The notes under the pieces are model-generated. The model saw only the letters and a list, made by a program, of their open reading frames with translations, did not search any database and was not told the DNA's origin. A program made the translations under genes and the position numbers. From positions 1-41,570 of the forward strand of contig JBEKEO010000030.1 of the NCBI GenBank assembly GCA_050013795.1: DNA of 41,570 bases, written 5' to 3'. Numbering within the stretch: position 1 is the stretch's first letter; each line of letters begins with the position of its first letter. Source of the DNA: CAWHOW01 sp050013795. Its GTDB lineage: Bacteria; Bacteroidota; Bacteroidia; Bacteroidales; CG2-30-32-10. Positions 33,412 through 41,570 of the stretch are shown here, in pieces.

Positions 33412-35775
33412 ATGAGAAAGGTTCTTATGAAACTATCTGTTAAAAATTTTATTATTTTTTATACTATTTTTTATTCTTGTTCTGTTTTTTCACAAGGAGT
33501 CGCAATTGGCGATTGGAGAGACCATTTACCTTATAATAATTGTATTTCCGTGACAGAAGGGAATAACATTGTTTATTGTGCCACTCAGCACGCCGTATTT
33601 TCATACAACACAACCGACAACAGTATTGATCGCATAACAAAAGTGAATAAACTTTCTGATATCGGTGTTAGCTGTATAAAATTTCACAAAAACTTAAATG
33701 TTCTTGTTGTATGTTACAGTAATGGAAATATTGATCTGGTCGGGAGCAATTCAACGACAAATATATCAGATATCAAAAACAGTACTTTCCCCGGTAATAA
33801 AAGCATAAATAATATTTTATTTATTGGAAACACCGCCTATCTTTCATGTGGTTTTGGGATAATAGTTCTTGATTTGCAAAACCAGGAAATAGACGATACA
33901 TATTACATCGGGCCAAATGGTTCACAAATTGACGTTTTTGATCTTACCACAGACGGAACGAACTTATATGCTGCTACCAAAACAGGCATATTCTCTGCTG
34001 CGCTTTCCAGCCCCGATCTTTCCAATTATCAATACTGGGAACAAGATACAATCATTCCTCATCCAAATTCAGAATTTAATCATATCGTATTTTTTAATAA
34101 TAAATTATTTACAAATCTGGCAACAGGCGTTTATGATGGAGATACATTATATATAAAAAGCAATGGCCACTGGAATTATTTTCATATGTCTGATCCAGAC
34201 TCTACATCAATTAGGCATGCACTTCATGTGTTTAATAACCAGCTTGCCATTGTTGAAAGTTATGATATCGTTGTTTTTGACACTTCATTGACCCGTTTAT
34301 ATAAAATTTATGCATATACTACCGGAAATATATTTTCGAATGACGTTTATATTGATCAGAATAATGTGTCATGGATTGCCGATCAATATTCTGGTCTTGT
34401 TAAGAGCTGGTGGGCATCTTATTCGACTTCGTTTCAACCTAATGGACCATCTACTACAAATGTAGTAGATATGTCTGTTGCAGGAGGTAAACTTTGGGTT
34501 GCGCCGGGAGGACTTACCAGTAATTGGGATGATGCATATAACGGCGACGGGCTTTTTTCTTTCATAAATGAAGAATGGTCAACATATAATTTATCAACCC
34601 TCCCAATTATAAAAACTGATACAATATATGATGTTGTCCGGGTTTGTGTGAATCCCTCTAATCCATCTGATGCTTTTGCCGGAACATGGAGCCATGGTTT
34701 AATGGAATTTAACAATCAAATTTGTACAAACGTATACAATTCATCTAATAGTACGCTCTTAGGAACAGGTTCTGGTACTAATTATAGGTTGCGGATAGGA
34801 GGAATTTGCTTTGATGCAGATGGAAATATGTGGGTTTCAAATTCGGGAGTAAATACAGCGCTGAATGTCAGAAAAACTGATGGTACATGGAAAGCCTTTG
34901 ACCTCAGTGGAAATATTTCAGCCAGTAATGCTGAAGCCGATATTGTGATTGATCAGAGCAATCAAATATGGATGGTTCTTCCCAGGGGTTATGGATTACT
35001 TGTTTTTAATGATAATGGAACTATTGATAATACCAGCGACGATAAAATAACAACCCTTTCAAATGCCACCGGAAAAGGTGCTTTGGCAAGCAATAATATT
35101 TATAGTATTGCCGTAGATCAGGGTGGTGAAATATGGGTAGGTACGGATGCAGGTATTTCTGTTTTCTATAATCCGGGAAATGTTTTCACCGGAAGTAATT
35201 TTGATTCACAACAAATACTGGTTAATGAAGGGGGGTTTATTCAGCCTTTACTTGCTTCAGAAATTATTTCAGCTATTGCTGTTGATGGTGCAAACAGGAA
35301 GTGGATAGGAACGCAAAATTCCGGCGTATACCTGATGTCAGCCGATGGCACTGAACAATTGTTAAACTTTAATACAGATAATAGTCCCTTGTTCTCAAAC
35401 ACTATAAATAGCATTGCCATAGACCAATCAACAGGGGAAGTGTTTTTTGGTACTGACCAGGGAATAGAATCATATAAAGGAACTGCAACGCAGGGAGGCC
35501 CTACGTTTTCAGATACTGTAACAGTTTACCCAAATCCTGTCCCTTCAGGATATAGCGGTTCTATTGCAATTAAAGGATTAGCAAAAAATTCGGATATTAA
35601 AATAACCGATATTTCAGGAACTTTGGTTTACAGTACAATTGCTGAAGGCGGACAGGCGATCTGGAATGGCAGGAATTTCGCAGGAGCCAGAGCGCAAACA
35701 GGAGTTTACCTGGTTTTTTGCGCCAGTTCCGATGGTTCAAAAAGATTAGTGGCAAAAATCCTATTTGTTAATTAA
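33412..35775 (+). CDS. porZ: Type IX secretion system component PorZ
   Basis: A 787-residue exported protein. After a signal peptide (FYSCSVFSQG) it begins VAIGDWRDHLPYNNCISV, the characteristic PorZ start, followed by two beta-propeller domains (repeats such as GEIWVGTDAGISVF, NRKWIGTQNSGVYL) and a C-terminal T9SS type A domain (VYPNPVPSGYSGSIAI to the end). PorZ belongs to the cell-surface attachment complex that supplies anionic LPS to T9SS cargo. This window alone carries several such cargos. ATG at 33427 is an alternative start giving a more ordinary signal peptide. recO follows one base after the stop. Confidence 0.9.
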   Translation: MRKVLMKLSVKNFIIFYTIFYSCSVFSQGVAIGDWRDHLPYNNCISVTEGNNIVYCATQHAVFSYNTTDNSIDRITKVNKLSDIGVSCIKFHKNLNVLVVCYSNGNIDLVGSNSTTNISDIKNSTFPGNKSINNILFIGNTAYLSCGFGIIVLDLQNQEIDDTYYIGPNGSQIDVFDLTTDGTNLYAATKTGIFSAALSSPDLSNYQYWEQDTIIPHPNSEFNHIVFFNNKLFTNLATGVYDGDTLYIKSNGHWNYFHMSDPDSTSIRHALHVFNNQLAIVESYDIVVFDTSLTRLYKIYAYTTGNIFSNDVYIDQNNVSWIADQYSGLVKSWWASYSTSFQPNGPSTTNVVDMSVAGGKLWVAPGGLTSNWDDAYNGDGLFSFINEEWSTYNLSTLPIIKTDTIYDVVRVCVNPSNPSDAFAGTWSHGLMEFNNQICTNVYNSSNSTLLGTGSGTNYRLRIGGICFDADGNMWVSNSGVNTALNVRKTDGTWKAFDLSGNISASNAEADIVIDQSNQIWMVLPRGYGLLVFNDNGTIDNTSDDKITTLSNATGKGALASNNIYSIAVDQGGEIWVGTDAGISVFYNPGNVFTGSNFDSQQILVNEGGFIQPLLASEIISAIAVDGANRKWIGTQNSGVYLMSADGTEQLLNFNTDNSPLFSNTINSIAIDQSTGEVFFGTDQGIESYKGTATQGGPTFSDTVTVYPNPVPSGYSGSIAIKGLAKNSDIKITDISGTLVYSTIAEGGQAIWNGRNFAGARAQTGVYLVFCASSDGSKRLVAKILFVN

Positions 35776-35776
35776 C

Positions 35777-36502
35777 ATGCTCTCGAAAACAAGAGGGATT
35801 GTTCTTAATTATTTTAAATACGCTGAAAGCAGTATCATTGTAAAAATTTATACAGAAAATTTCGGGCTGCAATCATTTATAATCAGGTCGTCGAGAAGCA
35901 AGAAATCGAAAATAAAAGTAGGTGTTTTTCAGCCTTTAACTTTATTGGAATTTGTTACCGAGCATAAAAAAAAGTCCAAACTGCATACAATTAAAGAAAT
36001 TACCCACTGTATTCAGTTTAGCGGAATATCGTCCGATATCAGGAAAAGCTCAATCGCTATTTTTATTACCGAAATACTTAATAAATCAATACGCGAAGAA
36101 GAACAAAATAAAGCTTTATTCGATTTTTTATTTAACACTATACAATTTCTTGATAAGAAAGAAAGGAGAATTTCCGAATTCCATCTTTATTTTCTGATCG
36201 ATCTGACAAAATTCCTGGGGTTTTACCCGCAGGACAATTATGGTGAAAATCGCAGCATCTTTAACCTTTACAATGGTAAATTCCAGGAACATTTACCTGA
36301 ACATTCTTATTATATAGAAAAAGAATTAAGCAAGTACCTGCATGAAATTATTGCAATTTCAAATACTGATCGCGACAATTATCATATCATAGCCGGTATT
36401 AAAAAAGAACTAATAAATAAATTAATAGATTATTATCGCATTCACCTGAATGGCTTCAGCATTGTTCGGTCTCATGCAGTATTGGAAGATATATTTTTAT
36501 AA
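35777..36502 (+). CDS. recO: DNA repair protein RecO
   Basis: A 241-residue protein with the RecO N-terminal OB-fold (LSKTRGIVLNYFKYAESSII, then SKIKVGVFQPLTLLE) and a helical C-terminal part (LTKFLGFYPQDNYGEN). RecO works with RecR to load RecA on single-stranded gaps. The Bacteroidota form often lacks the zinc Cys, as here. The frame is open from a TTG at 35765, but ATG at 35777 directly after the porZ stop is the natural start. Its last six bases overlap the end of the convergent GT2 gene. Confidence 0.92.
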   Translation: MLSKTRGIVLNYFKYAESSIIVKIYTENFGLQSFIIRSSRSKKSKIKVGVFQPLTLLEFVTEHKKKSKLHTIKEITHCIQFSGISSDIRKSSIAIFITEILNKSIREEEQNKALFDFLFNTIQFLDKKERRISEFHLYFLIDLTKFLGFYPQDNYGENRSIFNLYNGKFQEHLPEHSYYIEKELSKYLHEIIAISNTDRDNYHIIAGIKKELINKLIDYYRIHLNGFSIVRSHAVLEDIFL

Positions 36503-37234
36503 TAAATATTTCCTTGAAAAAATATTATACTTAAGTATGCACCATATAGCACGGAAACCGTCTTTCCAGCTTATTTTTTTTCCTTCTTCATATGTACGCC
36601 CATAATAGGAAATACCAACTTCGTAAATTCTGATTTTAGGAAATCTTGATATTTTAGCTGTTACTTCAGGTTCAAATCCAAAACGATTTTCTTTAAAATA
36701 AATCTTCTTTAAAAACTCTGCTTTAAAAAGTTTGTAGCAGGTTTCCATATCAGTTAGATTCAAGTTGGTAAACAGGTTGGAGAGCAATGTGAGCATGCGG
36801 TTCCCGATGGTGTGCCAGAAAAACAATACCCTGTGTGGGTTTCCGCCCATGAACCTCGAACCAAAAACAACATCAGCAAATCCGTCAAGAACAGGTTTGA
36901 TTAAAATATTGTATTCATCGGGGTCATATTCAAGGTCGGCATCCTGGATAATAATACAATCACCTGTGGAAGCATTAATCCCTGTATGAATAGCCGCGCC
37001 TTTGCCTTTATTTACTTCATGTGAAAAAAGTTTAATATCAGCATCCCGGTGTTCGGCAATATATTTTTCTATAACATCTTTAGTGTTATCTTTTGAACAA
37101 TCGTTAACGATAATCAATTCCTTAGTAATTCCATTAATTAATTCTACTTTTAGTACAAGGTCAAGAATCTGATAAACCGTCCGTCCTTCGTTATATACAG
37201 GAATTATAATTGATAGTTTTTTGAATGAAGACAT
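36497..37234 (-). CDS. Family 2 glycosyltransferase (dolichyl-phosphate mannosyltransferase-like)
   Basis: A 245-residue cytoplasmic GT2 enzyme. LSIIIPVYNEGRTV starts the GT-A fold, IIVNDCSKDNT binds nucleotide, GKGAAIHTG and QDADLEYDP (about 96-104) carry the metal-binding DxD-type site, and GSRFMGG follows. The lack of transmembrane helices and the length match soluble DPM1-like enzymes that charge polyprenyl phosphate with a sugar. Its product could feed GT-C enzymes such as the one at 8524, which is inference. The gene stop overlaps recO convergently. Confidence 0.9.
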   Translation of the reverse strand: MSSFKKLSIIIPVYNEGRTVYQILDLVLKVELINGITKELIIVNDCSKDNTKDVIEKYIAEHRDADIKLFSHEVNKGKGAAIHTGINASTGDCIIIQDADLEYDPDEYNILIKPVLDGFADVVFGSRFMGGNPHRVLFFWHTIGNRMLTLLSNLFTNLNLTDMETCYKLFKAEFLKKIYFKENRFGFEPEVTAKISRFPKIRIYEVGISYYGRTYEEGKKISWKDGFRAIWCILKYNIFSRKYLL

Positions 37235-37425
37235 ATTATTATGTTATAAAAAGGATGGCTAAGTTATTTATATTTTTTGATTCAATAATAAATTGCTGCT
37301 TATCTGTAAGTATGAATTAAATTTTGTTAAACACACAATATTCATCTTTTTTTCACGTTTTTAAAATAAAAATAAATATCCGTACTGATATAATATAAGA
37401 ATGATATAAATAAGGAATAAAAGCC

Positions 37426-37905
37426 ATGCCCTGCGCAACATCTGTAATATTGCCCAATGATATACTTAAGTTTATACTGCGCGCTTTCAACAGAAAAGGA
37501 ATACGAAGCAGAAGAACAGGGTGCAGCGCTTATATTCACGATTTCACAAAAGATATTAATCGTTTTGTAGAAGAGAATGCAGAGCCTTTTCCCGACCTGG
37601 ATTCAAAGTTCCACGACGGACTTTCAGAATGCACTGTAAAAAGGGCTTTGAATAAAAAAACTCCACATGGCGCCACCCGTGACCTGCGCAACCTTTTTGC
37701 CCTTTACGCAACAGATGGAGAACTTGAATGGAACCAATTTATTAAAACACACTTTCCCTGCCATATTGCGTTGCTTGAACAAGAGGAAGCTACAGGCGAA
37801 CAACCCGCTCACAACGCCACCTTAAACGATATATACAAGCAGAACCTTTTAATTATTCAATTACTGAATGATATAAAACAATCATTTATTAATGGAATTA
37901 AATAA
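37426..37905 (+). CDS. Orphan protein with a Bacteroidota HTH-like segment
   Basis: A 159-residue cytoplasmic protein that I do not recognise. Residues about 66-108 (LSECTVKRALNKKTPHGATR, then LRNLFALYATDGELEWNQFI) resemble the pattern found in many Bacteroidota regulators, LSxxTxxR followed by TLdxLaxYlG and WxxF, suggesting a degenerate DNA-binding or adaptor unit. The C-terminal 35 residues are helical. The upstream region is AT-rich and the gene stands alone, 331 bases before another orphan gene. The homology is a weak pattern match only. Confidence 0.55.
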   Translation: MPCATSVILPNDILKFILRAFNRKGIRSRRTGCSAYIHDFTKDINRFVEENAEPFPDLDSKFHDGLSECTVKRALNKKTPHGATRDLRNLFALYATDGELEWNQFIKTHFPCHIALLEQEEATGEQPAHNATLNDIYKQNLLIIQLLNDIKQSFINGIK

Positions 37906-38099
37906 TAGTATTGCATAGCCTGTGTAATGCAAACACAACCGTTGAATTAAAGGTATTTCTGGTTACGGTAACCCTCCTGCTCAAAAATAACTCCTGTGCA
38001 AGCTTGAATACTAGATTTTTTGGGCTAATAAAAAATAAAACCATTTTATTTATATCAAAATAGCATAAATTGTAAAAAATATGTTAAAAATAACAGGTA

Positions 38100-38132
38100 T
38101 TTTGGACATTTTGCAAATGTCCAAAATGTCCA
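38100..38132. promoter_or_regulatory. Perfect palindrome with an extra half-site, likely an operator
   Basis: TTTTGGACATTT (38100-38111) and AAATGTCCAAAA (38115-38126) form a perfect 12-bp inverted repeat around TGC. A third TGTCCA follows at 38127-38132. It lies about 105 bases before the chosen start at 38237 (48 before the start of the open frame at 38180). There is no T-run, and no gene ends just before it, so an operator fits better than a terminator. Confidence 0.55.
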
Positions 38133-38236
38133 CATAATTTTGTATATAAATAAACGAAAAAAAACTAAAGAACTACGCTATGGTAGTTTTAAAAAAAATC
38201 ACGGAAGTTAAACCAAATTCTAAAAAACTTAAAAAA

Positions 38237-39073
38237 ATGAAAACACAAATTTTAAAAACAGAACCAATCAGCTATGGCGAAAGGTTCGTAATGACGTTCA
38301 TCATGATGGCGTTAATGAAAAATCTCTCAAAAATCAACCTTATACTTCTTAAGGTTAGCGACCCTACTGAATTGGTAATAAAAGAAGCTTTAGGCCTGAA
38401 AACAACTGGGGTTGCAGCTATGGCCGGATGTACAACTACCGATACCATGGTGCATAATGCAGCAAATTTGCTTCAAACCATGGTAAACGGCACGGTACTT
38501 AAACCTCAGCTCTATACCAGCAACCAGGTACAGGGCCAGAAAAAAACAACGGTTGAACTGTATAATAAGGTGATCAGTTTTATGAAAGGCGCCTGCAACG
38601 ATGCTGCCGAGCAAGCCGGTGATGTTGCGGCGGGGATCACACTGGCAAATACCTGCGGAGGCAGAATAGCCAAGAAAATAGCAGGCGCTCAGCCCGATTT
38701 TGGGGTTACTGCTGCCGGACCCGGCTGGGTGCAAATTCATGCAAAGAAAGTGGTGAAAGGAATGGAAGGGCATATTTTCAGGTGTGCTGTAGTTAGCGCT
38801 AAAGGGGTAATCCCTGCAAAAACAAGCTGCCTGGATTGTTTTTCGCTGGAAGGCACTATTGAAGTTACCGACCTTACCAGCGGAACCATACTGGCTATAA
38901 ACCATTCGAGCATATTACCGGTGGGGCATGGCAGCAGATCGCCTGTGATTACACCTTTGAAACTAAAAAAAGCCACCAAAATGGCTGCAAGCAAGAAAAA
39001 ACATCCCGTGTTCAATATTACTTCTCCCGACCCTTATGTATGGGACGGCTGGATATTTGTAGTGATACTTTAA
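38237..39073 (+). CDS. Orphan protein, paralogue of the fragment at 1-126
   Basis: A 278-residue protein of unknown function. The frame is open from ATG at 38180, but the ATG at 38237 is preferred because the related fragment at 1-126 begins at exactly this Met and aligns without gaps for 42 residues. The first 130 or so residues are helical (NLSKINLILLKVSDPTEL, VHNAANLLQTMVNG). The C-terminal half is beta-rich (WVQIHAKKVVKGMEGHIF, TIEVTDLTSGTILAINH) and could be Fn3-like, though this is only a fold guess. The C-terminus is basic, then ends PYVWDGWIFVVIL. No signal peptide. It follows a palindromic operator-like site and is flanked downstream by a terminator and the 21-bp arrays. Confidence 0.65.
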   Translation: MKTQILKTEPISYGERFVMTFIMMALMKNLSKINLILLKVSDPTELVIKEALGLKTTGVAAMAGCTTTDTMVHNAANLLQTMVNGTVLKPQLYTSNQVQGQKKTTVELYNKVISFMKGACNDAAEQAGDVAAGITLANTCGGRIAKKIAGAQPDFGVTAAGPGWVQIHAKKVVKGMEGHIFRCAVVSAKGVIPAKTSCLDCFSLEGTIEVTDLTSGTILAINHSSILPVGHGSRSPVITPLKLKKATKMAASKKKHPVFNITSPDPYVWDGWIFVVIL

Positions 39074-39106
39074 TAAGTTGGGAGTTTGAAGTTGAGAGTT
39101 GAGAGC

Positions 39107-39135
39107 TGAAACCTGCCGAAAGGCAGGTTTTTTTA
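39107..39135 (+). terminator. Terminator after the orphan gene
   Basis: Stem AAACCTGCC (39109-39117) / GGCAGGTTT (39122-39130) with GAAA tetraloop and a T-run. Confidence 0.85.
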
Positions 39136-39170
39136 TGTACTGCCCCGGTTTTTTTACTAAAAAAACACAA

Positions 39171-39485
39171 TTGCTATTCAACTTGGTGCAACTCTATAGA
39201 GAGTTTGTGTAAGTGTCTAGAGAGTTTGTGTAAGTGTCTAGAGAGTTTGTGCAAGTGTCTAGAGAGTTTGTGTAAGTGTCTAGAGAGTTTGTGCAAGTGT
39301 CTAGAGAGTTTGTGTAAGTGTCTAGAGAGTTTATGCAAGTGTCTAGAGAGTTTATGCAAATGTCTAGAGAGTTTGTGTAAGTGTCCAGAGAGTTTGTGTA
39401 AGTGTCTAAAGAGTTGGTGCAAGTGTCTAGAGAGTTTGTGTAAGTGTCTAGAGAGTTGGTGCAAGTGTCTAAAGAGTTGGTGCAA
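39171..39485. repeat. Large 21-bp tandem array, about 15 units
   Basis: Thirteen clear 21-bp units run from 39213 to 39485 without interruption, with core GAGAGTTTGTGTAAGTGTCT and only a few substitutions (T/C at TGTA-TGCA, G/A at AGAG-AAAG). A diverged unit precedes them (39192-39212), and a partial match (39171-39191, ending TTGGTGCAA) extends it. The period of 21 keeps two long frames open, which give heptads such as CLESLCK (plus) and HLHKLSR (minus). I regard these as by-products. There are no spacers. Confidence 0.9.
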
Positions 39486-39487
39486 GT

Positions 39488-39521
39488 CGTCTGCCTATCC
39501 TGCCTATCCCGCCTACTGTCA
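39488..39521. repeat. Short 9-bp repeat
   Basis: TGCCTATCC occurs twice in tandem (39492-39500, 39501-39509), followed by a diverged CGCCTACTG. It separates the two 21-bp arrays. Confidence 0.5.
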
Positions 39522-39537
39522 AGCAGGGGTAATTCAT

Positions 39538-39621
39538 GGTAACCTTTTTACCAATACCGGAAACTCGCTTTCCAGTCATGAAATCCTGCTTTCTGATAGA
39601 GAAAATCCCGCTATTTGGTAT
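39538..39621. repeat. Second, degenerate 21-bp array
   Basis: Four 21-base segments starting at 39538, 39559, 39580 and 39601 show a shared layout. Units 2-4 start with G(G/A)AAA, have a central GCTTT or GCTAT and alternate with TCC/TC. Conservation is about half of the positions, and unit 4 fits better with a one-base offset. Confidence 0.4.
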
Positions 39622-39868
39622 TGATATCAGGCCTTTAGTTTTCGGAATCTTTTATTTTGATAATGGAAAGAGGCTTTACAGTGACGAATAGTGGTTGTAA
39701 TGCCTACAAAACAAGCATTGATGCATTGCTCTCGAGATGTTTAAGCATGGAAAAGTGATGAAATATGGGAAAAGGAGGAGGGGGAACTTTTCAGTCAAAG
39801 GGTCTTAACCAAAATTGTATAATCTATATATAATTACTAAGAGCGTGTTTAAATTTTAATTTAAAAAA

Positions 39869-39949
39869 ATGTTAATGATATTGGGAATACAGATGGTATT
39901 ATTCGGTTTTTTCTTTAGTATATTGGGGCTGAAACACAAAAACAAATAA
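39869..39949 (+). CDS. Possible 26-residue single-helix membrane peptide
   Basis: ATG at 39869 opens a 26-codon frame ending TAA at 39947-39949. The product is almost entirely one hydrophobic helix (MLMILGIQMVLFGFFFSILG) with a basic tail LKHKNK, a common layout for small membrane peptides. No clear promoter or ribosome-binding site is visible, and such a frame could arise by chance in AT-rich DNA. The surrounding region 39622-40027 holds nothing else recognisable. Confidence 0.25.
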   Translation: MLMILGIQMVLFGFFFSILGLKHKNK

Positions 39950-40027
39950 TTCTATCCTCACAAAAAGAATCCCAAAATCATCAATAAATAAAATAACCTG
40001 GTTTTTCTGTTATTTCAAATACAAATT

Positions 40028-41570
40028 TCATTCAACCTCAAATTCAAGTAATTTACCAACAATATCATTTTTAGGGAAAGGGATGAAATTTTGTTTAAAA
40101 GGAGATAAAGGCCACCACTCCTGGTAATGAAACTCCTGGCTCATTATCATTAACATTTGATTATTCGGTATTACTGTTATTGATGTATCCATAACACAAA
40201 TTGTCCTCATGTTGTTTTTTTCGGGTCCTATTTTCCATTCTATTTTTGTTGGAGTCCAATTTATTTCATACCAATAATAATCCCTTTTAAAAAGTTCGGC
40301 ATCTTTTTCGGGATGTTTATGTGTTAAAGCCTGGTACCAATCATCCCACCTGTGAATGGTATAAGTACTATCCTGATATTTAAAATCCGTTAGACTTTTA
40401 ATAAACCCTTTTGGTTCTTTGTCAGCCATATCCCAGTTTGTGCATGTTACCATTACGTCATTTTGTAATTCCGGTTTATCATTTGCGGGTTGGTTTGTTG
40501 GCCAATATTTTGATTCTTTTACTATCTCAATATCAATTTCAGAATAATTAATATCAGGGGTTTTATGTTTTAATCCTTCCGGACCCTGATATCCTTTTGG
40601 AACATAGCCTCCTTCCGCAATAGATTTACGCCTTCGGTTCCAATCATAATCTGATTGATAAATCAACCAGTAAGCGTTGGTTATACCATTCCAAACATTA
40701 TATTCATTCAGAAGGTCGGGAAATTTTATTTTAGCAAAATATTTCCCATATACAAATCCTATCCTCGATTTAATTCCTACGATCTGTTTTTCAAATTCGT
40801 TGTTTTTATTACCGGGATTTTTAATAGCAATTGATTTTAGTAAAGAATCTATACTAATATTTTGGCAAGGGCAATTTGAAATAGAAGCATGCTTTTTTAT
40901 TAAATCTTTTGAGTTGGTATATAGTTTAACATATTCATTATATTGTTCCCTTGTAATATGATCTTTAATAACATCAGCTATAACCGGAATATTGTTTAGA
41001 TTATAATTTGAAGGTATATCCGAAAAGAATTCTTCAAACAAAGCATTTTTGAAAGCATCCGTACTTGAATTGCACAACCCATTGAAGTAATGCTGGTCTG
41101 TTTTCATATTTTTTGTTGAAAGAGGGTTTATAAAAACTCCTTTTTCAAAACCAAAAATAGTCTTAACTTTTAACAGTTTTTTTGATTCGAAAATTATAAC
41201 TTCGTTTAAGGATTTACCTTCGCCATTAGTAAAATAACAGATGGGATTTGTGAAGTTTTTATTCGAATCAATTTTGTTAATATATTGAACTGTTTGTGGG
41301 ATTTTTTTTAATGCATTCTCGGTTGCGATTACAATATAAAATTTATAAAGCCCCATTCTGGGATTTCTTTTAAATCTTTGATTACAATATCCCTGTTCCA
41401 TTTGAAATCCGAGAGTCCATATTGCATCTGCATATAATTGTTCATCCAAAGAAGTTTTATTATCAATGGATTTTTCCTTAACACTTTTAAGCCAATCGGG
41501 CGTGTCCTTAATGGCTTTTATTATACCGTTAATTTTCTCTTTCGAAAAATCAACCGAATCTAAATTCATT
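40028..41570 (-). CDS. GH16-like (concanavalin-fold) protein, 5' end truncated by the window
   Basis: At least 513 residues. The first codon in view, ATG at 41569, is probably internal because no signal peptide is seen. Residues about 265-513 resemble glycoside hydrolase family 16: GIKSRIGFVYGKYFAKIKFP, NAYWLIYQS, the catalytic pattern EIDIE (E344, D346, E348) and WTPTKIEWKIG. The E-x-D-x-E spacing is that of GH16 enzymes with a regular catalytic strand, such as lichenases. GH16 enzymes cut beta-1,3/1,4 glucans or galactans. The N-terminal 260 residues contain a WLKSVKEKSIDNKTSLDEQL region with helical pattern of unknown role. The C-terminus has no T9SS sorting domain. No terminator was found, only a weak hairpin near 40000. 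Confidence 0.7.
   Translation of the reverse strand, partial: MNLDSVDFSKEKINGIIKAIKDTPDWLKSVKEKSIDNKTSLDEQLYADAIWTLGFQMEQGYCNQRFKRNPRMGLYKFYIVIATENALKKIPQTVQYINKIDSNKNFTNPICYFTNGEGKSLNEVIIFESKKLLKVKTIFGFEKGVFINPLSTKNMKTDQHYFNGLCNSSTDAFKNALFEEFFSDIPSNYNLNNIPVIADVIKDHITREQYNEYVKLYTNSKDLIKKHASISNCPCQNISIDSLLKSIAIKNPGNKNNEFEKQIVGIKSRIGFVYGKYFAKIKFPDLLNEYNVWNGITNAYWLIYQSDYDWNRRRKSIAEGGYVPKGYQGPEGLKHKTPDINYSEIDIEIVKESKYWPTNQPANDKPELQNDVMVTCTNWDMADKEPKGFIKSLTDFKYQDSTYTIHRWDDWYQALTHKHPEKDAELFKRDYYWYEINWTPTKIEWKIGPEKNNMRTICVMDTSITVIPNNQMLMIMSQEFHYQEWWPLSPFKQNFIPFPKNDIVGKLLEFEVE

Noticed and set aside
39075..39107. GAGTTGA-like low-complexity stretch as a regulatory repeat
   Set aside because: Irregular simple sequence between the stop codon and the terminator, with no constant period.
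39171..39485. CRISPR array
   Set aside because: Units are directly joined 21-mers with no spacers, and no cas genes are present.
39174..39624. Long open frames on both strands through the 21-bp array, encoding heptad repeats
   Set aside because: The open frames follow automatically from a repeat length divisible by three without stops. Starts are non-ATG or inside repeats, no ribosome-binding or promoter signals are seen, and a CLESLCK repeat is an implausible protein.

Overview
The window looks like a chromosomal piece of an anaerobic, uncultivated-type member of the Bacteroidota (Bacteroidales-like). The signs are AT-rich intergenic DNA, Bacteroidota-type promoters (TAnnTTTG -7 boxes), several proteins ending in type IX secretion (T9SS) type A sorting domains, a PorZ homologue, the gene order sigma54-type activator / lptE / TPR gene / secG / groES / groEL, and oxygen-sensitive flavin/iron-sulfur machinery. 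No rRNA, tRNA, CRISPR, IS element or phage module was recognised.

Layout. 1-381: the 5' end of a minus-strand orphan gene and a short 21-bp repeat array. 382-3393: secreted GH18-like protein. 3567-8417: housekeeping block (sigma54-type activator, LptE, TPR protein, SecG, GroES, GroEL). 8524-16740: mixed accessory and housekeeping genes (membrane glycosyltransferase, AcpH-like protein, a broken phoH-family gene, lipoprotein, cupin, glycosyltransferase, GtrA, TPR proteins, cytidine deaminase). 17083-19767: collagen-like/S74 surface protein and its broken T9SS companion gene. 19969-30189: a seven-gene minus-strand redox operon. 30587-32923: papain-family protease carrying its own chagasin-like domain. 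33412-37234: PorZ, RecO and a GT2 glycosyltransferase. 37426-39073: two orphan genes. 39171-39621: large 21-bp repeat arrays. 40028-41570: truncated GH16-like protein.

The most interesting part is the redox operon. It encodes NuoE-like and NuoF/HydB-like subunits and a 1232-residue subunit that joins a NuoG-type [2Fe-2S] domain, an NfnB/GltD-type flavoprotein, ferredoxin clusters and a molybdopterin-oxidoreductase-like domain with no Cys or Sec at the formate dehydrogenase active-site position. This resembles the Sporomusa-type Nfn (Stn) transhydrogenases plus an extra domain. The same operon then encodes a complete NfnAB pair and a ferritin-like diiron protein. A Zn-ribbon-like module with a fixed Cys/His pattern occurs three times: twice in a stand-alone protein and once fused to the N-terminus of NfnB. 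This suggests a dedicated assembly, docking or sensing partner that I do not recognise from known Nfn/Stn systems.

A second theme is 21-bp-periodic intergenic DNA at three places (200-262, 30378-30482, 39171-39621). The first and last lie beside two orphan genes whose N-termini align without gaps, so array and gene family may be linked. A third theme is two frameshifted genes, each missing roughly 8-10 conserved codons at the break. These are either real small deletions or assembly artefacts.
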